Below are positions 46,826 to 57,699 of a stretch of 64,000 nt of DNA, one piece after another (the stretch's first letter is position 1; each line of letters begins with the position of its first letter). A model generated the notes under the pieces. It saw only the letters and a program-made list of their open reading frames with translations, did no database searches and was not told where the DNA came from. This stretch comes from Phyllostachys edulis (taxonomy: Eukaryota > Streptophyta > Magnoliopsida > Poales > Poaceae), in the NCBI GenBank assembly GCA_036346405.1, contig CM070561.1, positions 27,312,215-27,376,214 of the forward strand, in the 5' to 3' direction. The position numbers were made by a program, and so were the translations under genes.

Positions 46826-49297
46826 TCACTTGCGCTTTCGGCGCGCACCCGACCCCAGCGTGAACCTCGCTGCTGGGTGTTGGCCTCGCGTGCCCTCGAC
46901 GACGTTTACAGAACTAATGTCCACGCGATCATGCCGTTTACGGCGGCGTGGTGGTGTGGCCTGAGTCGGCTGTGTGGGGGGCGGTGCACCAACCAAGTCC
47001 GCGAGGAGCATCTCGTCTGGAATCCTAGTAGCGACGTCCTCCTCGTCATCGCCGGCCTCGTCTGCGCCACCCTCCTTTTCGTCCTCGCCGGCCTCGTCCT
47101 TGTCCTCCTCAGCTTCGTCTGCGCCACCCTCCTCCTCATCCTCGCCGGCGTCCTCCTCGGCCTTGTCTACCTCGTCTACGCCACTTCGAGCTGGGCCAGG
47201 TTGCACAACCTCTTCCACTACCGCCACACAGCTCATCTTTGCGGCCATTCGCCGGTATTGGTGGCGAACCAACTACAAGGTTAAACAACAAAAAGGTAGT
47301 GAAGTTTAATACAATAAAATAAATATCAATGGATAACTTGTTATTTTAATGTAGTGTGTGTTACCTCAGCGAAGTCCCGGAAGCATTGGAAGCTCCCCTC
47401 CGAAGCCTCCTGTAGCATGAGAACCTTCCCAGCCTCGTTGCTTATGCGGGCGAGCTGCCTTCCCTGTGAACGGGTCAACACATTAAATTAGTTTACGCAT
47501 GGTGACATTGCTAATTAGTGGTGGGATACATTGTACTCACGTAGTAAGCGTTGATGGGGACCCTCTCCGGCTGAGTGCCCGTCCGTGTGAACTCGTCGTA
47601 GTCATCCACGATGTCCTCCTCGTCATCGTCACCATCACCTATATCCGCATCGGTCATCGCCGGTCGAAACTGGAGACGCGCGACGCCGTGTATCCACTCT
47701 AGGTATCTGACGAAGTCATGCCTCTGATGGATCTAGGGCACATTCCTTGACCGATTTGTCCGGTCCAGTCACTCCAACACATAGGCTCGGTGATAAGCAG
47801 ACCAGTCGGTGTGCCGGTACCTCCGCCTTCGATTCATCTTGCGACAGGGACAATCTAATAGTTAGCACGAAAAACGCTACCGAAGCTGCACATACACGAC
47901 GAGGAGGAGGATGTACCCATGAAGGTTTATGTCTGTCGAGAACACCGCTGGTGGACATGCCTGAAACTTCCCAAACTACCTCATCACCCTATGGGGCAAA
48001 GGTACTCCACCGCATGGAAGTAGATCAGCGGCGAGAGGGTCAACCACGAAACCTTGCCCTGCTCGCACATCGGGTTTAGCTCAATTTGGAGGACCTCGTT
48101 GCGGATGTATGGCAGCCACGTGACCTGCACCAGATGTATACGACAGTAGTGATGGAATCATAATTCGAATAGGTGAATGACGCAAGTAAAATAACTTATG
48201 AAACAGTACCTAGTCTTGCATGATGACGTCGAGCTCATTTGTATACGTGAGGTACCGCGACCTTGGACGCCCAGTAGGTGCCATGATGGAGCTCCAGAGG
48301 TAGGCTACTGTGGGTCGCGAGGCCTCATCTTCACTGGGCCATGGCCATGCCTACATGGAGATATATATTAGTCGTATTTCTTATGGAACGAGATATGTGT
48401 GATTAATTAAAAAAATTCGTACCTGCAAGGCAACACGAGTGGGTTGACCCACGGGGAAACGCTCCCACATCCAGATCTGCAGGAGGTATGCGCAGCCACC
48501 CAAGTTGCCCACCGCACTCCGTGATCAGCACGCGTCGCACAAATGCCAGTACAGACACGCCAGTGTAGCAGAACCCCAACTGTAGGTGCCTGTCGTCATG
48601 AAATCTACCAAAATCAGCAAGTAAATCCAGGAGACAGCGTTGCCGGTACCGTCCGGGAAGAGGAAGGAGCCGAGAAGATGCCAAATCCACGCCCGTGCGA
48701 AGCGCTGTGCTGTGGCGGCATCTGCGTTCGGCGGGCACACATTGAAGTGCACGCGTAGCCATGACACAAGCACCGCAGATGGCCGGTTGTCCCTCGAGTC
48801 CGCAAGGGGGGTCCTCCGGTCACACTCCAAGCCACTCTCCCACCCAGTCTCGCCAGCCCACGCTGTTGATGTCCCCAGTCACAGCCAGACCCTCTACGGG
48901 GAGGCCCAGAATCATACCGACGTCCTAAAGCGTGATAGTCATCTCGCCTGACGATAGGTAAAAAGTGTGGGTCTCGGGTGCCACCGGTCCACCAGTGTGG
49001 TGAGTGCAGAACCATTCATACGAGGGAGCCCGTTGATGACTTTCCGCGCCAAAGCAAGGAGACCGGCTGAGCGGACGTGTGGCACATACCGCTCATCCCA
49101 ATCTAGGGGGGTGTGGGTCCGAGGGCGAAGTGGCTGGAGTACCTGCAAGAGAGATACGTAAATAAATAAGTGAAATAACAAGCACGATAGAATATAAGAT
49201 TAGAAAATCTCACCTGACCATCGTGGGCTATGCGGCGAGCGCGGTGGTCGTCGTCGTACTTTGAGAGGAGCAATGCGTACTGCGCGTGCTGCGGCAT
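46826..49297 (-). pseudogene. Plant mobile domain (PMD) protein, MULE-borne, multi-exon, broken
   Basis: Resembles the MAIN-like proteins often named 'phosphatase 7 long form homolog'. Exon 1 49297-49214 starts MPQHAQYALLLSKYDDDHRA. Exon 2 49142-48423 holds DWDERYVPHVRSAGLLALAR, LVDRWHPRP, then LQDVGMILGLPVEG (LQ now L-stop), WLRVHFNVCPPNADA, SWGSATLACLYWHLC and LLQIWMWERFPVGQPTRVAL. Exon 3 48350-48210 has AYLWSSIM and ends TAG at the splice donor. Exon 4, from 48124, has VTWLPYIRNEVLQIELNPMC. Further parts run to about 47530, then 47465-47370 and 47272-46826, an acidic Glu/Asp/Ala linker and basic RRRKR tail. TAG codons at 48925-48927, 48210-48212 and 47976-47978, plus frameshifts in exon 2, show decay. 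PMD proteins act in gene and transposon silencing in Arabidopsis; a role here is unknown. Confidence 0.82.
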
Positions 49298-49741
49298 CCT
49301 GCATTATAGGAAAGGATTTTTGTAAGATCACGTGAGGTACAAAACAATGTAGAAAATGCAAATGAGTGAACTATATCAGTACGTACACATAACGTTCAAA
49401 ACAATATCTGAAATGCAAATGAAAATACTATATACGTAAAGAACAACCATTTTTGCGGAACGACAGCATTGGATACCTCAAGCAGGTGGGGCGACACGTG
49501 AGCACCGCCGCCTGACCCTGCGAGGCTGGGAATCCCTACTGACGTGCTTTGCCCTGGTGTGTCTGTGCTTGTGGCACCGAGCACTGTTGGTCTTTGCCGC
49601 GTCGTTGAAGTCCCTAGAGTACATGTCCTTACCGCCTTCTTTGTGAGAGGTCCATGTCATTCTGAAGCCTCTTCCTCTTCCTTCGACTGCGTCACTTGTT
49701 CATCATTGTTCTGTTGGGAATGTATTCCTCCCCCACGTACG

Positions 49742-52060
49742 GTAAGGTGACTTACATCGTGCACGGGACAGGCGGTGATGACGTGAGAGCATGGGACATG
49801 CAGCAACTCGGGACCATGCAAGTACAGTCTCCCGCAGTCAGGTTCACTCTATGGTTCCGGCCACCGTAATGTTCGCCCCTATCGATGTGCCCCCGGCTGC
49901 CCTGATGGTGTATATATGCTTAATGGGATCGTATTCCTCCGCCTCCTGATTGCATGACTCGGCCTCCGCGATAGCAAGATGCTTGGCAGCAGCAGCACCC
50001 CAACGCTCGCTGGCGTTGTATGCATCCCTTGCTCGGGTCCATCGATCCACAAAGTACGAGTTGATCTTTTGAAACGAGTACTCCAAGATAGCAGATACTG
50101 GCATCACACGGATGCCCTTAATAACGTTGTTGAACACCTCCGAGATGTTCGTTGTCATCATTCCATACCGACAGCCATCTTTATCGTATGCCTGTGCCCA
50201 CTTCTCCTTCTGCTGCAAGACCTCGTCCAACCATGAGTTACCCTGTTCGTTGGTCAGTCCCCTCAGCTCCGTCAACTTGACCTTGAATTCCCTCTTCTCC
50301 AAGCATCCGCACAACAGTTTGAACTTTTTGGTGAGATCTTCCCTGTTGCATTGCTTAAAGAAATTAGCCGCTAAATGACGCATGCACCACCTATGCAGCA
50401 CATCCAGGTGTCCGTCAAGTCTGCTCTTCACAGCATTCAGAATGTCGCGGTGCCTGTCCGAGACGATGCAAACCTGTTGTCTAGGCCCAACGAGGCATAG
50501 ACGAACTATATCCAGGAACCATTCACAGCTTGCATTGTTCTCACCCTCTGTCAATGCGAATGCTAATGGAATCAACTGGTCCTCCGCATCAATACCCACG
50601 GCGAGCATCAAGGCACTCTAGTACTTCCCCGTCAGGAATGTAGTATCAACAGATAAGATAGGTCTGCAATGTTTGAAGGCCTCTATGCATTGCCCAAAGG
50701 ACCAATACACCCTCCCAAGGACATATTTCGTAATCCCTCCATCGAGTTCCATACGGTTGTCGTGCCAAGGGTAAAACACCATGCCCGGATTCTTGGCCTG
50801 CATAGCGGTTAGGATTCGAGGAAGCAAACCGTAAGCCTCCTTCCAATCACCCCACAATAACTGCAATGCTCTCTGCTTTGCCCTCCATGCTTTTCCGTAC
50901 TTCACATGGTACTTAATGAACCCGTAGATATCCTCGATGAGGATGGCGACGGTCACATCAGGATCGACAGCCACAACCGCCATAATACGTCTAGCAATGA
51001 AATTTGCGGTCGCCTGGAGGTCCTCCCCGGACACTTGTGCGGTCCCACAAGTGTGAGGCTGCTTTACATTCGCTATTTTCCATTGCTTGTCCCTTGTTTT
51101 GTGGCCCCATACCTTCCATCCGCACCCCCTTTCGCACCTCACGGTGTACCTTTTGTTCACATCGGAATGTTGCACTATGAACGGACGATGGTGCCACACT
51201 GAGTATTCTTGCAACCAAACCTTCATGTCCTCCATGGTTGGAAACAACAAGTTCTTCCGTATTATGTCATTCTCCGGGTCCGCAATGCCATCCCTGCTTT
51301 TCAACCCATTAGCACAAACCGCCTTATCAGCCATACTGGCATCATCGAAAGAGTGCACTGACGAAACCTCACCCATTACACTGCTAAGAACCCTGCCTTC
51401 CTCTGAGGAGAAAAGAGGTGCGGGAGCCTCGTCTTCGGTCGAGCTCCATCCTTCATCAGACTCCACTTCACGGGTTGTTCCATCACGAAACAACTCCTCC
51501 TCAAGCTCGTTGTTCATTACAGCGCCGTTGAAATCAGTCACAGGGTCAATGACACGTTGCGGGGAAGATACAGGCAGATCCACCGACAGGGGGCCATGGT
51601 TGGTATGACTCATGCTAACGAACTCTTCAGAAGGTCGCTCTTCCATTGGGAGGCCTCGCGAATGATGGGCAACGGGGTCTAGTTCCTCCATGTTGCCATT
51701 CACCACATCCAAATTGCCTGGCAAATCCTTAACAACGATTGTCCTCTCCACCGCCACCTCCAACAACCGAACCTGAGATGCGAGCATAATTTCCTTGTAC
51801 ATGTCCCAATCATCGGCAGACAGGATTGGCACCAACAAGGCATGCACCTTAGAACCCAGCTATGCATCATATTGTCCTTGCATTCCGACAACGACCCTGG
51901 GCTCATCCCATCCAAATGTCGACTTAATCCTAGTCATAAGAGTTTTAAAGTCCGGTGATTCGCGAAACAAAAGGACGGTCGCTTCCATGCCGCTAAAGTC
52001 GACGGAATTTCCAGTTTGGCTAATGGCCCCACCAGTAAATACACGTACAACTTTGTCCAT
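49742..52060 (-). pseudogene. MURA-like Mutator transposase, two in-frame TAGs and a frameshift
   Basis: The transposase cuts and joins element ends. From Met at 52060 the first 66 codons look like a PB1-type N-terminus (VRVFTGG, SFDFSGMEA-like region) and end in a TAG (51860-51862). The frame continues from 51847 with an acidic linker, then the MuDR DNA-binding domain (FPTMEDMKVWLQEYSVWHHR, RCERGCGWKVWG, QPHTCG), then the core: LSVDTTFLTGKY (first Asp), a second TAG near 50620, AVGIDAEDQLIPLAFALTEG, CIVSDRH (second Asp), HRWCMRHLAANF. After a TGA at about 49844 a shifted frame still reads GDCTCM and then LLHVPCSHVITAC, the SWIM zinc finger. About 770 codons in all. Both TAGs and the shift indicate an inactive copy. 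Confidence 0.9.
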
Positions 52061-52320
52061 CTACATCCAACAAAATATTGCAAAGTCAGTACTGCATGCC
52101 ATATGAACGAAATACCGTAAGTGCGAAATATCACAATCAACATTGGACATAACAAAAGCTCAGTTTCCTGAGACATGCTAGTAGTTTGATGGTACAAACA
52201 TATGCATAATTGACGGGTCGTTTCACAATAACTTAAGGTGTGTTAGGCCATACACAGTGGATGAATAACACCAAGAAACAAGGAGATGCAAAAAGATCCA
52301 AAACCTACACTACCTGAGTC
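52061..52320 (-). other. 5' flank of the transposase gene
   Basis: A splice-acceptor-like pyrimidine/AG context could lie just above 52060. Nothing else is recognised. Any promoter would be expected in the right terminal repeat, with a leader intron across this stretch. Confidence 0.35.
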
Positions 52321-52590
52321 TCTCGTGCTCAATCACGCTCGAGATCCCGTTCTCTAGACCGCCCAAACCACGTGTTTGGGACCGCTCAAAGCTTGCCTTT
52401 GAGTGTGACCTACACTACCCTGGATCCATGTGCCCAGGTACGCTCGAAATCCCATTCTCGAGACCACCCAAACCATGTGTTTGGGACCGCTTAGGGCTCA
52501 TTCCTGAGTATACCCAGGACTTCGCTCCTGGGTACGCCAGAGCTACACGCTCGGAGTGCCATGAACCACTCGTTTGGGAAATCTTATATG
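52321..52590. repeat. Array of micro-hairpins
   Basis: About nine short inverted repeats in a row, separated by 4-5 bp spacers such as ACCG and TACG. Perfect 7-bp stems with 5-6-nt loops: CCCAAAC/GTTTGGG (52362-52380), CTCAAAG/CTTTGAG (52385-52403), CCCAAAC/GTTTGGG (52467-52485), CCCAGGA/TCCTGGG (52513-52532). Shorter stems: CCTGG/CCAGG (52419-52438), CTCGA/TCGAG (52443-52462), CTTAGG/CCTGAG (52490-52508), GAGC/GCTC (52540-52552). Stems differ but loops are alike (CACGT, CATGT). Confidence 0.9.
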
Positions 52591-53900
52591 CAAAAAGGAG
52601 ATAAGTCATATTGTTCTGATTCTGATTAGTTTATAATCACACTTCAGATTTAATAAATAGGCAACAATCCAACACTCCCCAACACGATAAAATACCAATA
52701 TATTTTGTACATTGCTAACAAATAGCACAAACCAATGTTTCCTTAACAGTGCATTTCATTTGAAAAGAATGGAATTGCACTTAAGTGTTTCTAAGTTAAT
52801 AAGATGCAGAGCTGAAATGAATAAAAGCATGAAATGTACGAATGTAGGAACCACAACATTTATACAAGTTACAAAAATGACATAGGGTACAGGTAGGACA
52901 GAAGTCCAATTATGTCAATGATACAAAATCACAAGTTTTGTCACACAAAATCAACCAAAAGAAGTTTTTTTAGCATAATTCATCTCCAGGTTTTTCATAA
53001 ATAAAGTTTTTTGAGCATAATTCATGTCCAGGTTTTCAAACAAAAAGAAGTTAAAAGACTAAATAGAAAAGAGAACTAAGTAAGTACATATCATCCATTA
53101 TCAGCAGAGCATGTAGAGTCATATATAAATAACTAGGCAAATGCTACCATAGCACAAAACAGTTACACCAACCAAACCAAGGTGACAAGGCCATACATAG
53201 AGGTAATCCATTCAATACTACATGCTATGATTTCACATCAAGTAACAGGATTACAGAAATATCATTTCAATGACTATTAAATTCAACATCACTAAGTTAA
53301 TCACAGCACGGATAAAAGATAAGCTTATTGAAGACTACAAGTCTAATTCAGTTACCTTAAACTACTGCTGATTGACCTCATTTACACAGCCAGGAAGTCT
53401 AATTCAGCTTATCCTTGTAAGACCAACCATTCATGATTCGACCGAGATGTTATATATCAAACATCAGACATGAATACTCAGCAAAACAGATAGCGAGAGC
53501 AAATCACACAGCAATGATACAATTGTTTCAAAGCACATACCTCGACTTCACATACGCGATGTTCTACACAACACTAGTACTAAACGAAGGATGTCACAGT
53601 TTGGTCAAGCACGGAATTGGGGGATCCAAAAACAACACAATTCACTGCTGCGATTATACAATGCTATCTTCCCCTCACGGCCGCATGTAACATTTGTACC
53701 ACGATTAATTTTCCGTGTTCTACAAACTGAAACTATGAATCGACCTCTAAAACAGATTAATTAAAACAAAATCGTGTACACGACTTCAATCAGGGCTCAT
53801 GATAACAAGAAAAAATAAACAGATTAGTGCATAGTTCATCAGTTACATTACATTCTTCAACCCGAAAGAGTAGAAAACCTAAGAGAAATGAAGTCGAACC
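52591..53900. other. AT-rich non-coding part of the MULE
   Basis: No gene or strong repeat. A short direct repeat (AGCATAATTCAT, TCCAGGTTTT, AAAGTTTTTT) occurs at about 52972-53040. This is probably a leader intron or spacer between the terminal-repeat promoter and the transposase. Confidence 0.45.
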
Positions 53901-54187
53901 TTGATTCACGGGGAGGAAATGCCGGCAGGGGGAGGACGGCGGAGGATGACGGGCGGCGGCGGCACGGGAGCAGAGCCACCATGGAGACGCGGGTTGGAGA
54001 GCAAGCGGCGGGACAGGGGCGACGCGGGGAGGAGGGCCGGCGGCGGGACGGGCAGCAGGAGTAGGAGGCCCGGCGGCGGGACGAGGGGGGAGCACTGCCA
54101 TCGGCGGGACGAACAGGAGGGAGGAGGTCGCGATGGAGGAGCGCGGCATGGAGAAATGAAGAGGTGCTTGGGTCCAGGGCTTAAGTG
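53901..54187 (-). other. GC-rich leader next to the MULE right terminal repeat
   Basis: Strongly GC-rich, with repeated GGCGGCGGGACG. On the minus strand it could be a first exon transcribed from the terminal repeat towards the transposase. A 119-codon Pro/Ala-rich frame (54149-53790) has no family motif and is not called as a gene. Confidence 0.35.
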
Positions 54188-54438
54188 GTCACTGTCACAC
54201 CACGCGAGTTGGTGTGACAACAGACATTGTCACGCCACGAGTATTGGCATGACTATTGCCACGCAAGCTCCACGCTGGCACGGTGCGCGGGTGAGGGCTT
54301 GTGTGGCAGCTTTGGTCACGCCACCTCTCGTGGCGTGATGGTGAGGTGGCCAAAGGCGTCAAAATTGAAAATAAAGTTCGCGGGGTTAACTGTAAAATAT
54401 TACTAAAAAATGATTAAATAAAAAAAATTCAAAAAAAT
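54188..54438 (-). repeat. MULE right terminal inverted repeat
   Basis: Inverted partner of 40903-41160. The best-conserved core is CGCAAGCTCCACGCTGGCAC (54261-54280). It ends in an A/T-rich tract near 54438. It lies only about 235 bp upstream of the receptor kinase start codon. Confidence 0.85.
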
Positions 54439-54673
54439 CTTAAATGTAAGTGCCTGTCGAACACGGCGTAGTGAAATTGACGTCTTAATTCTCCACGCGG
54501 TATAGTGACGTTCGTGACTTCCTTGACCAAAGCCATTCTAGCAGAACGAGTTAAATTAATCGGATTTTCTCCGTGAATTCGCTGGGTTTCTGGTTCTTTT
54601 ATGTACTGATTGTTGGTTCTGTCTCCCAAACTAAGCTGCCGATTAGTCGATTCCAGTTATCAAAACCATCGCC

Positions 54674-56585
54674 ATGGCTGTCTCCAGTTCGAGTGTCCAA
54701 CTCATCCTCTTCTTGTTCTGCACCTCCTACCAATACCATGTCCATGCTGTCCTTGCTTCCACTACACCCTCCTCCGATCACACTTCCGGCCACGACAACG
54801 ACGACGCCGTGCCCATGCCCGTGCCCGCCATAAACTTCTTCCACGACGCGCCGCCGCCACTGTGGAGCAAAGCCAAGGGTTGGCCGGCCGATCATGTCTT
54901 TAGTTCAGGCACGCTTCCTAAGTTGTACAAAGGCAGCGGCGGCCACCACCTTAACATGCACACTGACGCTAATAGCAGCGATGCATGCGGAGATAACTGC
55001 ACAAGCCGCACGGTCGGAGAGGGCACCATGAACCACGTCTCTTCTGCTTCTGCTGCTCCCGTTACTTCCAACGGGACTACCGGGGAGCTACCGCCTCTTC
55101 ACCAGCACCAAGAACAAGGCGTACATCTCCGGCGTAGGAAGAGCGGCGCCGCCGCCATAAAAACAAGAAAACCACCGGGTGTTTATCACCGGACGGCGAG
55201 ATTACTGAAAGACCGTACGGATTGTAAATTTGGAGCCGGTAATGGAGTCGTCGTGGTTGCGAGTTCCGCGGCGCTGCTCGTCTTGCTCTGCAACCTTGCG
55301 GTCGCAGGGCTTCTGCTACGGTGCATGCATAGGAAGAGACGAGGAGAGATCAGCGCCGCGGCTGTCGATCTGGACGACGACGACAAGCCCGTCCTGCGAC
55401 CTGAACTACTCCGGCAAGTGACGGGGCCTCTGCGATACAGTTACCGCATGCTGGTCACCGCGACGAGCAACTTCGCAGAGAGCAACAGGATCGGGCGGGG
55501 TGGATTCGGCTCGGTGTATGGAGGGTACCTCCATAACCAGGACCGTCATGTGGCCATCAAGATGTTCTCCGCGGACATGGGATCGCCGGAGCTAGGGAGC
55601 AGGGAGTTCGAGGCCGAGATCAAGGTCATGAGCGGGCTCCGGCATCGCAACCTCGTCCAACTCGTCGGCTGGTGTGACAGGCAGAGACATCTTTTGCTTG
55701 TCTACGAGCTCGTGCCCGGAGGCAGCCTCGACAAGCATCTCCACGATCCCGAGAGACTTCTAACTTGGGCTGAGAGGTGCTACACAAAACTAATTAATCC
55801 GTATTTCTCTCGAAAGATTGCAGTGTTTCTGTGCATGATTCATCACTTTCAGGACATCAATTTGTATTTTTACTGATAGGTATAGGATTGCACTCGGTTT
55901 GGGCTCTGCCATACTCTACCTCCACACCGAGTGCGACCAGTGCGTGGTGCATGGCGACATCAAAACAAGCAACGTGATGCTCGACTCGTCTCGCGACGCC
56001 AAGCTCGGGGACTTCGGCTTGGCAAGGCTCGTTCCCCACGGAGACGAACCACAAACAACGGAGGTCGTCGCGGGGACCGTCGGGTACATGGACCCGGAGT
56101 TCGTCGCCAGCCAGAAGCGCGGCACGGAATCAGACATCTACAGCTTCGGCGTCGTGCTTCTCGAGATCGCCTGTGGCAGGCGACCGGCGTCTTCCGGGCA
56201 GCGAAAGGAAGCCTCCATGCTGCTGAAGCGCGTCCGAGAGATGTATGACCGGAACGCGATACTTGATGCGGCAGACGGGAGGCTCAACGGCGAGTTCGAC
56301 GAGCGCCAGATGGAGCGCGTGCTTGTGACGGGCCTATGGTGCGCTCATCGCGAACGGTGCCGGCGACCGTCCATTGCGCAAGCCATGAATGTCCTACGAT
56401 CTGATGGTAATACAGTATTGCCAGTGCTGCCGGAATCGCATGGCTGCGGACTAGTATTTCGTTCCTTTGAGGAGCAAGCTTACGGTGACCTGTCAGCGGA
56501 GAACGACGGGTCGATGGGTTCGTCTGCTGCTACCGCGTATGACACTCCAGAGCACTCGAGTTGTCCACTTGGAGAGGACTCTTAA
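54674..56585 (+). CDS. Receptor-like kinase, lectin-RLK-type kinase domain without a lectin domain
   Basis: Two exons, 54674-55776 and 55880-56585, joined at a phase-2 GT..AG intron of 103 bp, give 602 residues. Residues 1-28 form a signal peptide. Residues 29-188 are a Ser/Pro/His-rich ectodomain with no domain I recognise; L-type lectin RLKs normally have a lectin domain of about 250 residues here. A membrane span lies at about 190-216, followed by basic residues. The kinase (about 255-550) has the glycine loop GRGGFGSV (274-281), VAIK lysine (296), HGD in place of HRD (392-394), DFG (412-414) and GYMDPEF. HGD is common in grass lectin RLKs, so activity is possible. The frame is open with good splice sites. 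It is the only intact-looking host gene here. Upstream 235 bp lies the MULE terminal repeat; downstream a copia LTR starts about 160 bp after the stop. Confidence 0.85.
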
Positions 56586-56748
56586 ATCGTGCATTGATAC
56601 ATGCATGCGTCTTGTGATTACGTTAGGTTTGTTTACTTTTGTTTGTGTCTACACTCTACACTAATTGTTCAACATATAAATAAAAGAGATTACTAACTAG
56701 TACCGTGTATGTTTAGGTTGAGAGTACTCGAATTTCTCACCTTCATTA
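56586..56748 (+). other. 3' flank of the receptor kinase
   Basis: A possible polyadenylation signal, AATAAA-like (ATAAATAAAAGAG), occurs at about 56676. The 3' UTR would be short because the copia LTR starts at 56749. Confidence 0.45.
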
Positions 56749-57678
56749 TGTTGGTTATAATCTTGACATGTAATTTGTTTAGAGTCTGCATGTTAATGTG
56801 TTTGTGTTGTATGTACGTGTGCTAGTGTGTGAGCGTTGCATGTTGGTGCATGTAGGAGAGAGTCAAGTGCATACATTCTATTAGTTAGCTGCATGTAGTC
56901 TGCTTACCAGTAGTACATTGGTTGCATGCATGCATATGAGCATGCGTTGAGTTTGTTTTGACAGCCACGCTCTGCACGACGTGGACTGGCTCGTTAAACG
57001 CGAGTGTGGTGTGAATCCCGCGCTAATCTATTAGCTCCGCGTGAGTCGTTTGTATGCAAGGCTGTTTAGGTGTTTAGCATGGCTCTGAACGTGGGTGTAT
57101 GGTCAGTGCATGATCTTTAGTAGTGGGCAGGGTTCACAATTTCGGCGAAATTTCGCTGAAATTTTTGAAATTTCGTAAATTTCGTCTCCATCCAAAAGGA
57201 AACAGTTTCGTTCAAAAAAATTCGGTTCATTTGAATTGTAAGGGTTAACAAAGGTTAATGCAGGCAATGTATCACAAGCATGCAGCTAGCCCAGTGGTAT
57301 GCCCGCGTCTGTAGCGCTAGTGAGACCTGGGTTTCGAACCCCAGGCTCACGTTGAATTCTTTTCATTTTTTTTAATTTTTAAATTCAAATTTAATCAAAC
57401 CGTGGCCGAAAATCACTGAAATTTCATCCGAAATGACCGAAATTTCGAGAATTTCGCCCATTTCGCTACCAAACGAAAGAAAATACAAAACGAAATTGAA
57501 AACCCTCGTAGTGGGTGTGCGGCCCAGTTGTATCTACTTAAGCACTTCTCTTGAATGAAATAGTTGAGTCAGTTTTTGTGTTGAAAAACCTATCTCCCGT
57601 GAGTGAGTTTGTATTTGTCTCTCGAGAGAGATAGAAAATATAAGAAAGAGAGTGAGAAATCTTGAGAGATTTCCAACA
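56749..57678 (+). mobile_element. 5' LTR of a truncated copia element, with MITE inside
   Basis: Starts TGTTGGTTATAATC and ends GATTTCCAACA, followed two bases later by the copia PBS TGGTATCAGAGC (57681-57692). Subtracting the MITE and its TSD leaves about 540 bp. The start is inferred from the TGTTGG consensus. No partner LTR is in the window. Confidence 0.75.
57128..57507 (+). mobile_element. hAT-like MITE with internal tRNA-like promoter (copy 2)
   Basis: 380 bp, starts CAGGGTTCACAATTTCGG and ends in the inverted AAATTGAAAACCCTC. It has a perfect 8-bp TSD, GTAGTGGG (57120-57127 and 57508-57515). The A box TAGCCCAGTGG (57287-57297) fits the tRNA consensus TRGCNNAGTNGG exactly. The B box GGGTTTCGAACCCC (57329-57342) is close to GGTTCGANTCC. 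The tail after the B box (TTTTTAAATTCAAATTTAA) is shared with copy 1 at 8847. Confidence 0.88.
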
Positions 57679-57699
57679 TTTGGTATCAGAGCGAGGAGA

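Larger units (their letters stand above)
40903..54438 (-). mobile_element. 13.5-kb Mutator-like element with transposase, PMD and zinc finger genes
   Basis: The left end (40903-41160) and the reverse complement of the right end (54188-54438) align over about 250 bp (GTTAACCCC, AACTTTATTT, GTCACGCCACCT, CAAAGCTGCCAC, the perfect GTGCCAGCGTGGAGCTTGCG, GTGGCGTGACA), giving long terminal inverted repeats as in MULEs. Inside, all on the minus strand, are a MURA-like transposase, a plant mobile domain gene and two GRF-type zinc finger genes. The 9-bp TSD expected for MULEs could not be located because both ends are A/T-rich. Coding parts carry stops and frameshifts, so it is probably inactive. Confidence 0.85.

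Noticed and set aside
53790..54149. 119-codon Pro/Ala-rich frame, minus strand, beside the MULE right end
   Set aside because: Composition is explained by a GC-rich repeat (GGCGGCGGGACG). No family motif and no matching splice partner could be shown; kept only as a possible leader.
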